From NCBI GenBank assembly GCA_029564115.1, contig JAKQQP010000233.1:1-64000 (forward strand): a DNA stretch of 64,000 nucleotides. The letters run 5' to 3'. The notes under the pieces are model-generated. The model was not told where the DNA came from. It made no database searches and saw only the letters and a program-made list of their open reading frames with translations. Shown piece by piece: positions 52,127 to 60,287 of this stretch. The translations under genes and the position numbers were made by a program. Numbering within the stretch: the stretch's first letter is position 1; each line of letters begins with the position of its first letter. This DNA is from Candidatus Rifleibacteriota bacterium. GTDB taxonomy: Bacteria; Riflebacteria; Ozemobacteria; Ozemobacterales; Ozemobacteraceae.

Positions 52127-55100
52127 TCAGAGCTGGAACGGAAACGTATCGGCAAGTGTCTGATCAAGAACATCGCCGCGAAACCACGGCGGGCAAAACT
52201 TCGAAGTTCGCAACCTGACGAAAGCATCGACGACAGCGGGGTCGAACTGATTGCCAGCGCAGCGCACGACCTCTTCGGTAGCCTCATCGAAAGTAAGAGG
52301 CTTGCGATAGGGGCGACACGAAGTAATGGCGTCGAAAGAGTCGGCAACACAGATAATACGCGACCCCAGGGGAATGTTTTCTTGTGCGAGGTTGTCGGGG
52401 TAGCCTTTGCCATCATATCTTTCGTGATGGTGTTTGATAATCTCACAGACGTTTTTAAGAAACTCGATAGAATTGAGAATACCTGCCCCGATGTGCGGGT
52501 GCGATTTTATCGTTTCGAATTCGTCATCGGTCAGACGCCCCGGCTTGAGCAGAATCTGTTCAGAAATACCGATTTTGCCGACATCGTGTAGCAGCGATGC
52601 ATGCCTGATTGTATCGACTTCGGTGCGGGGCAGATTCATTTCAAGAGCAATACCGACACTCAGATCGGTTACGCGCCGCGAATGCCCGTGCGTATAGCTG
52701 TCTTTGGCATCGATTGCCGCAGCCAGCGACCTGATGGTTTCGAGATATACGTTCAACAGGTTGTGATAGAGCCTGGCGTTCTCGATGGCAATCGAAGCCT
52801 GAGAAGCAAGCGTTTCGAGAAGATCTAGGTTTTCGGGGCTGAACGGGCCCTTCTTGCTGAGAACTCTTTCGCAATTTATAACGCCAACCAGATTATCTTT
52901 GTTGAGCAACGGAGCCGAAATCAATGTGAGATCGGTCTTGCGGGCAATCTCGGGCAACTCTTTGTACTCGCGACTTTTGCCGGTGTTATCTATTTTGATC
53001 GGCCGCCGCAGATCTGCTGCACGACCGGCAACGCCTTCACCGATCTTGAGTCTCACATCGAGCACGCCAAGGTCTTCAAAGCCGCGATAAACTTCGACAT
53101 ACAGCTCTCCGGCAGAGTCATCGAAGAGCATGAGTGTCGCGCGGTCTGAATCGGTAATGCGCGTCGTCATGTCGATAAAATAGTTGAGCACCGAATCAAG
53201 ATCGAGCGACGAATTGATCGCCTTGCCGAGCTCTTGTATCAGGCTGAGTTCAGCGACCTGCATATCGGTTTTCTCGTGCAGACTGGCATTAGCGATAGCC
53301 TGAGATATCTGCCCCGAAATGCCGAGCAACAGGTTGAGGTCGTCTTCAAGAAAAGCTTCGCCACTGCGCTTGTTATTAACGTTGAGAACGCCAAGAAGCC
53401 TGTGATTGTGCATAATAGGCACAGACAGAACCGAACGTGTCTTGTAGTCAAGCCGCCCCTGATGATTGGCGAATCTTGAATCCTTGGAAACGTCTTTTAA
53501 CAGAACAGGCTTGCGGTTCTGGGCAACCCAACCCGAAATGCCCTCGCCAAGCTTAACCTGAATCTGCCCGACCATATTGCTCGGCAGACCGATGGCGGCA
53601 TCGAGAGTGAGCTGCTCGTTCAAGGAATCATAAGCCATAAGAGAACAATTTTCGACGTCCATGACTTCCTGAACCTGCTGCAGAATGGTATCGAAAAGCT
53701 TGGCGATGTTAAGAGTGCGGGAAACAGATGAACCAACTTTGTAAAGAGTCGACAGGTAGTCGAGTTTACGGCGCGAATCGTTAAAAAGCCGCTCATTTTC
53801 GAAGTGAGCGGTTATAATGCGCCCGATGGTGCTCAGGAGTTCCTGGTTTGAATCAGAAATTTTTTCGGTTTCTTCCCGGTGATAAACCCCAAGAGTGCCT
53901 ACCATCCTGTCGTCAGCGGTAAGAAGCGGCACAACCATCAGAGCGCGTGAAAACTGGTCAAGAAAATTATTGCGCACAATGGTATTGTCGCGATGTACAT
54001 CCTGTATCAGCAACGGCCTTTTCTGCAGAGCGACCCAGCCATGATAGCCTTTTCCAACACCGATTGTCAGAGAATCGAGTTCTTCGGGGAGACCGAAGGA
54101 AGCGCGCATGCACAATTCTTCGCGGTCGCTGTTATAAAGCATCAGCGAGGCAGCGCTGCAGTCTATCGCGTCGCAGACTTCTTTAAGAGTCATACAGTAA
54201 CCGTCACGATCGAGAGAGCGTACCGAGAGTTTTTCAGATATTTTGAACACCCGCGAAAGCTCTTTGAGTTTCTGGTTTGAATCAGCGAGCAGGCGAGCAT
54301 TCTCGAGCACTTTGGTAACCATCGACGCCAGAGTGCTGAGTGAAGTCACGTCATCTTTAGAAAATGCGTTGATTTCAGAAGAATCCACGGAGACAACGCC
54401 GATCAGCTTGTCGCCAACCAGCAAAGGCACTGCCAGCTCAGAATATATAGACTCGGGAGTCTCAATATAACGCGGCTCCAACAAAACATTCGGAACATTC
54501 AGCGCTTCTTTGTTACGGGCGACCCAACCGGTAATACCCTGACCAAAAGGAACCCGGATCTTTTTAACTTCATGCGGGTATTTGCCACGCGCTACCGCCA
54601 CCTCAAGAAAGTTTTTGTTTTCTTTGCGCAGCAGCAGCGAACCACAGGTCGCCCCGGTAATCTCAATTGCAATATCCATGAGAAACTCGAGCAGGTTCTG
54701 AAACTCAAGGCTCGAATTCATCACATTGGAAGCTTCTTCTAGAACCGAAAGAATCTTCTCTTTACGGGCCAACGACTCTTTTTCGGCAGCCAGATCGACC
54801 ATCTGCATAAAAAAACTGCTGATCGACTCGACAGCTGCATCGACCTGAACATCTGTCAAAGCAGGAAACTCTGCGCCAGATCTTTCTTCAGAACCTTTTC
54901 TGAAGAAAGGGCCAATCAAAACTGCTCCAAACATTGTCCCACGATAATCCAGCTTCATCAATCTCACGAGCGAACCATCAGGACGCTCGATAAGATCTGA
55001 AGACGGGTAATCGACAAATTCAGAAGCGTCGGGCATTCCGGGCAGAATATCTTCGATTCTGCCTAGAACAATTTCACCACGCTCATTGAACGGAACAATA

Positions 55101-55189
55101 TTCAGGCCGGTGAGCCGACGAAAGCGATCGAGAAAGCTTTTCAGATTCTCGCGATCGCAGACTTCTTCGAGATAGATCTTCCTGACCAT
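52127..55189 (-). CDS. PocR-GAF-HD-GYP cyclic-di-GMP phosphodiesterase-type protein
   Basis: This 1020-residue cytoplasmic protein starts with a PocR-like sensory domain (LKSFLDRFRRLTGLNIVPF, about 12-130). Four successive GAF domains follow (for example about 150-300, FGQGITGWVARNKEALNV; then GVGKGYHGWVALQKRPLLI; LGEGISGWVAQNRKPVLL; IGEGVAGRAADLRRPIKI). The C-terminal HD-GYP domain has HASLLHDVGKIG (His863, His868-Asp869) and HHHERYDGKGYP (about 920-931), so metal and GYP residues are present and the enzyme should hydrolyse cyclic-di-GMP. Four GAF copies imply binding of cyclic nucleotides or other small ligands. It has no membrane segment or receiver domain. Confidence 0.9.
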   Translation of the reverse strand: MVRKIYLEEVCDRENLKSFLDRFRRLTGLNIVPFNERGEIVLGRIEDILPGMPDASEFVDYPSSDLIERPDGSLVRLMKLDYRGTMFGAVLIGPFFRKGSEERSGAEFPALTDVQVDAAVESISSFFMQMVDLAAEKESLARKEKILSVLEEASNVMNSSLEFQNLLEFLMDIAIEITGATCGSLLLRKENKNFLEVAVARGKYPHEVKKIRVPFGQGITGWVARNKEALNVPNVLLEPRYIETPESIYSELAVPLLVGDKLIGVVSVDSSEINAFSKDDVTSLSTLASMVTKVLENARLLADSNQKLKELSRVFKISEKLSVRSLDRDGYCMTLKEVCDAIDCSAASLMLYNSDREELCMRASFGLPEELDSLTIGVGKGYHGWVALQKRPLLIQDVHRDNTIVRNNFLDQFSRALMVVPLLTADDRMVGTLGVYHREETEKISDSNQELLSTIGRIITAHFENERLFNDSRRKLDYLSTLYKVGSSVSRTLNIAKLFDTILQQVQEVMDVENCSLMAYDSLNEQLTLDAAIGLPSNMVGQIQVKLGEGISGWVAQNRKPVLLKDVSKDSRFANHQGRLDYKTRSVLSVPIMHNHRLLGVLNVNNKRSGEAFLEDDLNLLLGISGQISQAIANASLHEKTDMQVAELSLIQELGKAINSSLDLDSVLNYFIDMTTRITDSDRATLMLFDDSAGELYVEVYRGFEDLGVLDVRLKIGEGVAGRAADLRRPIKIDNTGKSREYKELPEIARKTDLTLISAPLLNKDNLVGVINCERVLSKKGPFSPENLDLLETLASQASIAIENARLYHNLLNVYLETIRSLAAAIDAKDSYTHGHSRRVTDLSVGIALEMNLPRTEVDTIRHASLLHDVGKIGISEQILLKPGRLTDDEFETIKSHPHIGAGILNSIEFLKNVCEIIKHHHERYDGKGYPDNLAQENIPLGSRIICVADSFDAITSCRPYRKPLTFDEATEEVVRCAGNQFDPAVVDAFVRLRTSKFCPPWFRGDVLDQTLADTFPFQL

Positions 55190-55259
55190 GTGCTTTAACT
55201 TTCCAACTTACTCAATACGGGTGCTGACTACGGTCACAGAGATGCCCGCAGGTTGCGGT

Positions 55260-55697
55260 TCACTTGATTTCAATTACCGAGTTCATTCCTTCGTATCTGT
55301 TATTTACAGCATTACCTGATTTCGGGTCTACAACCCAGTCTGTGTCGTTAACGACAAACTGGTATTCATGTTTACCGGGTTTGAGTTTCAGGGTGCATTT
55401 CCAAACGCCATTTTCGAGTTTCATCGGGCTGGCATCCTTGTTCCATTCGTTGAATGAACCAACTACAGAAACCTTCTTGGCATCAGCATCTTCAAATTCA
55501 AATTCAACTTCGTTATCAGCGCAACTGCTGCAGGAATCTGATTTTTCTTCAGTTTTTTCAGTTTTGCTGTCAGTCTTTTCGTTTTCTTCTTCCCACATTT
55601 CTTCTTCTTCAAAACTGTGCTCGCGGCCGATGATGTAACCGATACCAAAGACGCTGGCCATGACAAACAGCTTCCAGACAAATCGTAAAAATCTCAT
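55260..55697 (-). CDS. membrane-anchored CBM48 (glycogen-binding-like) protein
   Basis: This 145-residue protein has an N-terminal membrane helix (LFVMASVFGIGYIIG), an acidic Glu/Lys/Thr linker with a small CSSC motif (about 30-62) and a C-terminal CBM48/AMPK-beta-like domain. That domain shows KKVSVVGSFNEWN, LKPGKHEYQFVVNDTDWVVD and NNRYEGMNSVIEI, typical of modules that bind alpha-glucans. It has no enzyme domain. The protein could hold glycogen or a glucan-processing enzyme at the membrane. It lies 12 bp downstream of pcrA in the same direction. Confidence 0.85.
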   Translation of the reverse strand: MRFLRFVWKLFVMASVFGIGYIIGREHSFEEEEMWEEENEKTDSKTEKTEEKSDSCSSCADNEVEFEFEDADAKKVSVVGSFNEWNKDASPMKLENGVWKCTLKLKPGKHEYQFVVNDTDWVVDPKSGNAVNNRYEGMNSVIEIK

Positions 55698-55709
55698 TAT
55701 GTTGACCTC

Positions 55710-57971
55710 CTATGCGTTTTCGCTATTTATAACCTGAAGTGCGGCATACTGCAAGAGCAATGTTTTAAGCCCCTTCTGTTCAAACCTTACCGTCACTCTG
55801 AAGTCTGACAAAGACTCACCGTTCGTCGTCTCGACACGGCCAGGGCCAAAAACCTGGTGAACCACCCTGACTCCAGGCTTCAAATTTACCATGGTTCCGT
55901 TGACAGTGTCACCCTGAATTGTCGAAACAGGGCCAGGCTTTGGCTCTGACCACTTTACATGCGGATTAAAGGTGAAAGCTCCTGATTTAGGCCGGCTGGT
56001 GACGGCCCCGGGTATGTGCCCCGCCGCTGAGCCCGCAGCACGGCTGGAGGCGGAAGATGCAGTCCGGCCATGAAACAGGTGCGAAGGCACTTCGGCAACG
56101 AATCTCGAAACGGGGTTTGTCCCCCAGGTTCCGAACATCATGCGTCGGCTGGCAGCACTCAGGAAAAGGGTCTCTCTAGCCCGCGTCATGCCGACGTAAG
56201 CAAGCCGACGTTCTTCTTCGAGTTGCTCGGGTGCGTCTTTTGAAGAATTATGCGGAAAAATGCCTTCTTCCATGGCCACCATGAACACAACCGGAAACTC
56301 GAGCCCCTTGGCGTTGTGCAGAGTCATCAGATGCACCTTCTCTTCGGTTTCGTCAATATCATCTGCGGCGGCATGCAATGCGGTATTAGCCAGATAATCG
56401 TGCAGTTTTAGCTCACGATTATCTTCTTCCTGATATCTGATATCGGAAACCAGAGCTTCGACGTTGTTGCGCCGATCATCGGCGGTTTCCGGGTCATCGT
56501 TTTTCAGGTATTCAAGATAGTCGATCTCTTCGAGAATCTTGCGGCACAGCTGCGAAACCCGCAATTCAGAAGCTGCTTCCATCAGGCCGAGCATCATGGT
56601 AAAAAATTTTCCGATCTTTGAATCGGGGCTGCGCATACCTTCTGCGGCCACCGCATCCCACAGCGGCACACCGCCGTCGCCATAAAGCCGGGCAACAGTA
56701 GTATCACCAATACCGCGTCTGGGCGTATTGATGATACGCTCGAGTGAAATACTGTCTTTTGGGTTGTCGATAACCCGCAGATAAGCGAGAATATCTTTGA
56801 CTTCGCGGCGATCGAAGAACTTCAGACCACCGGTGATGTCGTAGGCCATGCCAACGCGCTGCAAAGCCTGTTCAATCGGACGGCTCAAACTGTTCATCCT
56901 GAAAAGCACGGCAAAATCACCAGCGCGATGGCCGGCGTTACGCAACGTAACAATTTTTCTGATCACCCATTCGGCCTCTTCGCGGTCATCGACAGCCCGT
57001 TGAAAAGTCAGCAGTTCGCCCCCCTCTTTGTCGGTCCAGAGGCGTTTTGGGTGAGCGCTGACATTTTTGGCAATGACAGCGCCGGCCGCGTCGAGAATCA
57101 CCTGGGTCGAGCGATAATTCTGCTCGAGTTTAACAATTTTAGCTCCGGCAAAATCTTTGGCAAAGTCTTGAATATTGCGGATCGTGGCCCCGCGCCAGCT
57201 GTAAATGGACTGGTCTTCGTCACCAACGACACAAAGATTGCGACTGCCGCTCGAAATGAGAGAAATGAGACGATACTGGGCGTGGTTGGTATCCTGATAT
57301 TCATCGACCAGAAAATAGCGATACTGGCTCTGCAGCTTATGAAGCAGATCCGGGTTGTTTTTTAACAGATAAAAAGCCTTGAAAATGAGATCGTCAAAAT
57401 CGACGGCCTGGTTCTGCTGCAGCTGGGCCTGATAAACTGCGTAGGCTTTCTGTATCTGCATCGCAGATGTGGAAGCACCGGCGAAACTCTCATATTCTTC
57501 GGGGCCGACCAGCTCATTCTTGGCCTGCGAAATGCATTCAAGCACCATCTTTGGCGTCAGGCGCCGACTGTCGCTCTTCATTTCCTTGATAACGTTCTTC
57601 ATCAGCTTTTCGCTGTCTGATTCGTCATAAATGGTAAAACCGTCGGCAAATCCGGCATATTTATGCCAACGCCGCAACAACAGACAACAGAATGAATGAA
57701 ATGTTGTCAAGGTGACGCGCTCGGCACCACTCACCAGATCGCGCACCCGCTCTCTCATCTCGCGAGCCGCCTTATTGGTGAAGGTAACAGCCAGAATTGC
57801 CGCCGGGTCGATGTTGCATTTTTCGATCAGATAAGCGATGCGAACAGTCAGCATGCGTGTTTTGCCCGAACCGGCACCTGCAACTACAAGCAGAGGGCCT
57901 TCGGTTATTTCTACCGCCTCGCGCTGACGGTCGTTAAGTTGTGAAAGAGTCTGGTCGATCGAGCTGAACAA
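55710..57971 (-). CDS. pcrA: ATP-dependent DNA helicase PcrA/UvrD
   Basis: This 753-residue SF1A helicase has the Q motif (LNDRQREAVEIT), Walker A GAGSGKTRM (about 32-40), VTFTNKAAREMRERV, motif II DEYQDTN, QSIYSWRGA, QNYRST and motif VI YVGMTRARETLFLS. The C-terminal region has the Tudor-like VVHQVFGPGRV. PcrA/UvrD unwinds DNA in nucleotide-excision and mismatch repair and displaces RecA. The start is TTG at 57971 with GGAG 8 bases upstream, lying inside the last codons of the Hint gene. The frame is the same as that gene, separated by one TAA and one codon. Confidence 0.95.
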   Translation of the reverse strand: MFSSIDQTLSQLNDRQREAVEITEGPLLVVAGAGSGKTRMLTVRIAYLIEKCNIDPAAILAVTFTNKAAREMRERVRDLVSGAERVTLTTFHSFCCLLLRRWHKYAGFADGFTIYDESDSEKLMKNVIKEMKSDSRRLTPKMVLECISQAKNELVGPEEYESFAGASTSAMQIQKAYAVYQAQLQQNQAVDFDDLIFKAFYLLKNNPDLLHKLQSQYRYFLVDEYQDTNHAQYRLISLISSGSRNLCVVGDEDQSIYSWRGATIRNIQDFAKDFAGAKIVKLEQNYRSTQVILDAAGAVIAKNVSAHPKRLWTDKEGGELLTFQRAVDDREEAEWVIRKIVTLRNAGHRAGDFAVLFRMNSLSRPIEQALQRVGMAYDITGGLKFFDRREVKDILAYLRVIDNPKDSISLERIINTPRRGIGDTTVARLYGDGGVPLWDAVAAEGMRSPDSKIGKFFTMMLGLMEAASELRVSQLCRKILEEIDYLEYLKNDDPETADDRRNNVEALVSDIRYQEEDNRELKLHDYLANTALHAAADDIDETEEKVHLMTLHNAKGLEFPVVFMVAMEEGIFPHNSSKDAPEQLEEERRLAYVGMTRARETLFLSAASRRMMFGTWGTNPVSRFVAEVPSHLFHGRTASSASSRAAGSAAGHIPGAVTSRPKSGAFTFNPHVKWSEPKPGPVSTIQGDTVNGTMVNLKPGVRVVHQVFGPGRVETTNGESLSDFRVTVRFEQKGLKTLLLQYAALQVINSENA

Positions 57972-57974
57972 AAC

Positions 57975-59084
57975 TTAGTCTCCAGTGAGTCGGCTGGAAG
58001 GTTGATAACACATGACAACCCAGTTTCCGACAATAAAATTATGCAGGCCATGAACCTGCAGGTTATACAAAGGCCCTTTGTAATCCTGAATTTCGACTGA
58101 AACGACGGTATCTTCTTCGATCTGACCCTTGCGGCCCATCACCGGCACCAGCATCCCGGGTTTCAGGTGCGAAGCGGGCAAAATATAAAACGGCTGCTTG
58201 CGGGTCAGCTGTATTTTTTTTACTACCTCGAGGTTATCGAGATGCGACAGGGTTTTAACAAAAAGCTCGGCTTCTTCAAGGTCATCACGGGTTATTTCGA
58301 GGTGCCAGTGCCCGTGCTTGCCCTGCTTGCGATTGAACTGCCGGTGTTCAGCGCGGTTCGGGTCGGGCAGACCCGATATCTGTATCAGATGAGAATAACC
58401 GCTCACTGCACCCTTCTCGCTGCCACCAAAAATAACGAACTGAATTGAATCGCTTTTTGGGTTTTCGGTATTGGAAACCCGCAGTGTAATATGCGGGTGA
58501 TCGATGAACATGTGAGAATCACGCAACAGTTCATACGCCCGCGATGGAGTATCGATACTGTTGAACATCTGCCGCGTCATTTCGTCTGAAAGCTCTGCAT
58601 CGGCCTGTCGCCCCGAGAACGGAATATCGGGCAGACCGTATTTAAAAACTGCATATTTGTGCATGAAGGTGGCGTTAGTAAGGTTGCCGGTGGTGTCTAT
58701 TATCCAGATGCGGTCTTTAAGCTCTGCAGAAGTATGTTCGTGTTTGAGAGTAGCCATCGTCAGCAGTTCTTTCATGAGGTCAGACGACACCGAAACTCTG
58801 AAACCCAGCGAAGAACGCTCATGCAGATAAAGAGCGTAGTTGCGAATCTGCGGATTGATGCGGCCAAAACACAACTGATCGGGGGTGCAGCGCAAAGTTG
58901 CGCCCCTCGAAGTGACCAGTTTAAACAAAGGAGTCTTGTGATCATAGTTCACGTAGACGTCTTTAACCTTTGTCGTGCTGATTTCCGACCAGCCGGCTGC
59001 GCCGGTGATCGGGTGTTCTTCGCGAAGGTCAGTGATCGCTATAGAGTGTTCACCCTTGAGAATTTTTGCATCAGCAGGCAACAT
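57975..59084 (-). CDS. stand-alone degenerate Hint (intein-like) domain protein
   Basis: This 369-residue protein resembles an intein split from any host. The N-terminus MLPADAKILKGEHSIAITDL matches intein block A, but the initiator Met occupies the place of the catalytic cysteine, and an in-frame TAA lies four codons upstream. Block B reads TPDQ (67-70) in place of TPDH. The C-terminal block PLYNLQVHGLHNFIVGNWVV ends in MCYQ instead of HN followed by Cys or Ser. The centre (about 110-290) is not a recognisable homing endonuclease. All splicing residues are therefore lost, yet the ORF is complete. It precedes pcrA in the same frame, suggesting a functional link with the helicase or descent from a helicase intein. 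Confidence 0.75.
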   Translation of the reverse strand: MLPADAKILKGEHSIAITDLREEHPITGAAGWSEISTTKVKDVYVNYDHKTPLFKLVTSRGATLRCTPDQLCFGRINPQIRNYALYLHERSSLGFRVSVSSDLMKELLTMATLKHEHTSAELKDRIWIIDTTGNLTNATFMHKYAVFKYGLPDIPFSGRQADAELSDEMTRQMFNSIDTPSRAYELLRDSHMFIDHPHITLRVSNTENPKSDSIQFVIFGGSEKGAVSGYSHLIQISGLPDPNRAEHRQFNRKQGKHGHWHLEITRDDLEEAELFVKTLSHLDNLEVVKKIQLTRKQPFYILPASHLKPGMLVPVMGRKGQIEEDTVVSVEIQDYKGPLYNLQVHGLHNFIVGNWVVMCYQPSSRLTGD

Positions 59085-59211
59085 CTGCGATTTTTACCAC
59101 TACAAAATTTTTCATCAACCGTGCTCCGAATAAAAGCCATATTCAAGATTTATATCTTACAACATTTTGCCCTGATTCACACGTCAGAAATAAGCAGGAT
59201 TGACTTTAACA

Positions 59212-59235
59212 GCTGCAAAGATTAAGCTTTGCAGC
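59212..59235 (+). other. stem-loop in the leader of the PfkB-type gene
   Basis: GCTGCAAAG (59212-59220) and CTTTGCAGC (59227-59235) form a perfect 9-bp stem with a 6-base loop, 26 bp before the ATG. No T run follows, so it is an operator or leader structure rather than a terminator. Confidence 0.5.
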
Positions 59236-59261
59236 ATCCAATCAACCGGCGGGGTTAAAAA

Positions 59262-60254
59262 ATGAGCATTTGCCCGGAAAACAGAAAATACCAGATCACC
59301 GCAATTTCTGATGCACTCACTGATATCATCGCTGAAGTAAGTGATGAACTGCTGCAAAAGCTTGAATTACCCAAAGGTAACAGCATCGCCCTCAACGAAG
59401 AAAATCTCAGAAAACTGGCCAATATCGTGAGCACCAATAAACCGCGCATTGCGCCCGGCGGCTCACCGACCAACGTAATTTATGGCGCCAGTAATCTTGG
59501 TCTCAAATGCGCTTTCATCGGCTGTGTCGGCTGCGACGATTTTGGTTACGGCTATATCAACAACCTGCGCGAAAATGATATTGACACCTACGTTTCGATA
59601 AAGCGCGGCAATTCGGGGTTGTGTTACACCCTCATCAGCCCGGATGGACAAAGAACCTTCGGTCTCGACTTCGGGGTCGCCAAAGAGCTTTACGAATACG
59701 AAATTCTTCACAGTCTCATAAAAGACTCTGATTTTCTGCATTTTTCAGCATACGAATTCAGAGGAGATAACCCCATCAACGTGGCGACGCGCCACGCCGC
59801 CGACATTGCCCGTAAAGCCGGCACCAAAATTTCTTTCGACCTTGGCGACAGCCTTGTTGTCAGTTCTGCACGTGAGCAGATCGAAACCTTTCTCAGTGAA
59901 AAAATAGACATTCTGTTTGCCAACGAAGACGAAGCCCGCGCTCTGTGCGAAGGCAGCAGTGATTTTCGCCGTATACTCAAATATACTGACATGGCAGTCA
60001 TAAAACTCGGCTGCGAAGGCGCCCTGGCAATCACTCCCGACCGGGAAATCAAAGTCTGCGCCTACAAAGTCGAAGACGTAAAAGACACTAACGGTGCCGG
60101 CGACAACTTTCAGGCTGGCTTTTTCTACGGCCTTTACAAAAAGCTCGACCTCGAAACCTGCCTGAAAATAGGCAATTTTCTTGCCGCCAATATCATCAGA
60201 AGAATTGGCGCCCAATCTCAGGTAAAGATTTCCGGGATCGAGTTCATCATCTGA
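59262..60254 (+). CDS. PfkB-family sugar or nucleoside kinase
   Basis: This 330-residue kinase has the N-terminal glycine motif PGGSPTNVIYGASNLG (about 66-81) and the C-terminal PfkB signature DTNGAGDNFQAGFFYG (275-290), in which Asp281 is the catalytic base. DTN replaces the more common DTT. The length and the N-terminal part (ISDALTDIIAEVSDELL) resemble the adenosine-kinase-like branch, but the substrate is uncertain. GGGG lies upstream of the ATG. It is the first gene of a rightward group and 177 bp from the divergent Hint gene. Confidence 0.88.
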   Translation: MSICPENRKYQITAISDALTDIIAEVSDELLQKLELPKGNSIALNEENLRKLANIVSTNKPRIAPGGSPTNVIYGASNLGLKCAFIGCVGCDDFGYGYINNLRENDIDTYVSIKRGNSGLCYTLISPDGQRTFGLDFGVAKELYEYEILHSLIKDSDFLHFSAYEFRGDNPINVATRHAADIARKAGTKISFDLGDSLVVSSAREQIETFLSEKIDILFANEDEARALCEGSSDFRRILKYTDMAVIKLGCEGALAITPDREIKVCAYKVEDVKDTNGAGDNFQAGFFYGLYKKLDLETCLKIGNFLAANIIRRIGAQSQVKISGIEFII

Positions 60255-60287
60255 TGCTGATGAATCAAAGCTGAATTGCGCTTGTAG

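Noticed and set aside
57975..59084. A splicing-competent intein
   Set aside because: The first Cys, block-B His and terminal His-Asn are all absent, and there is no extein on either side.
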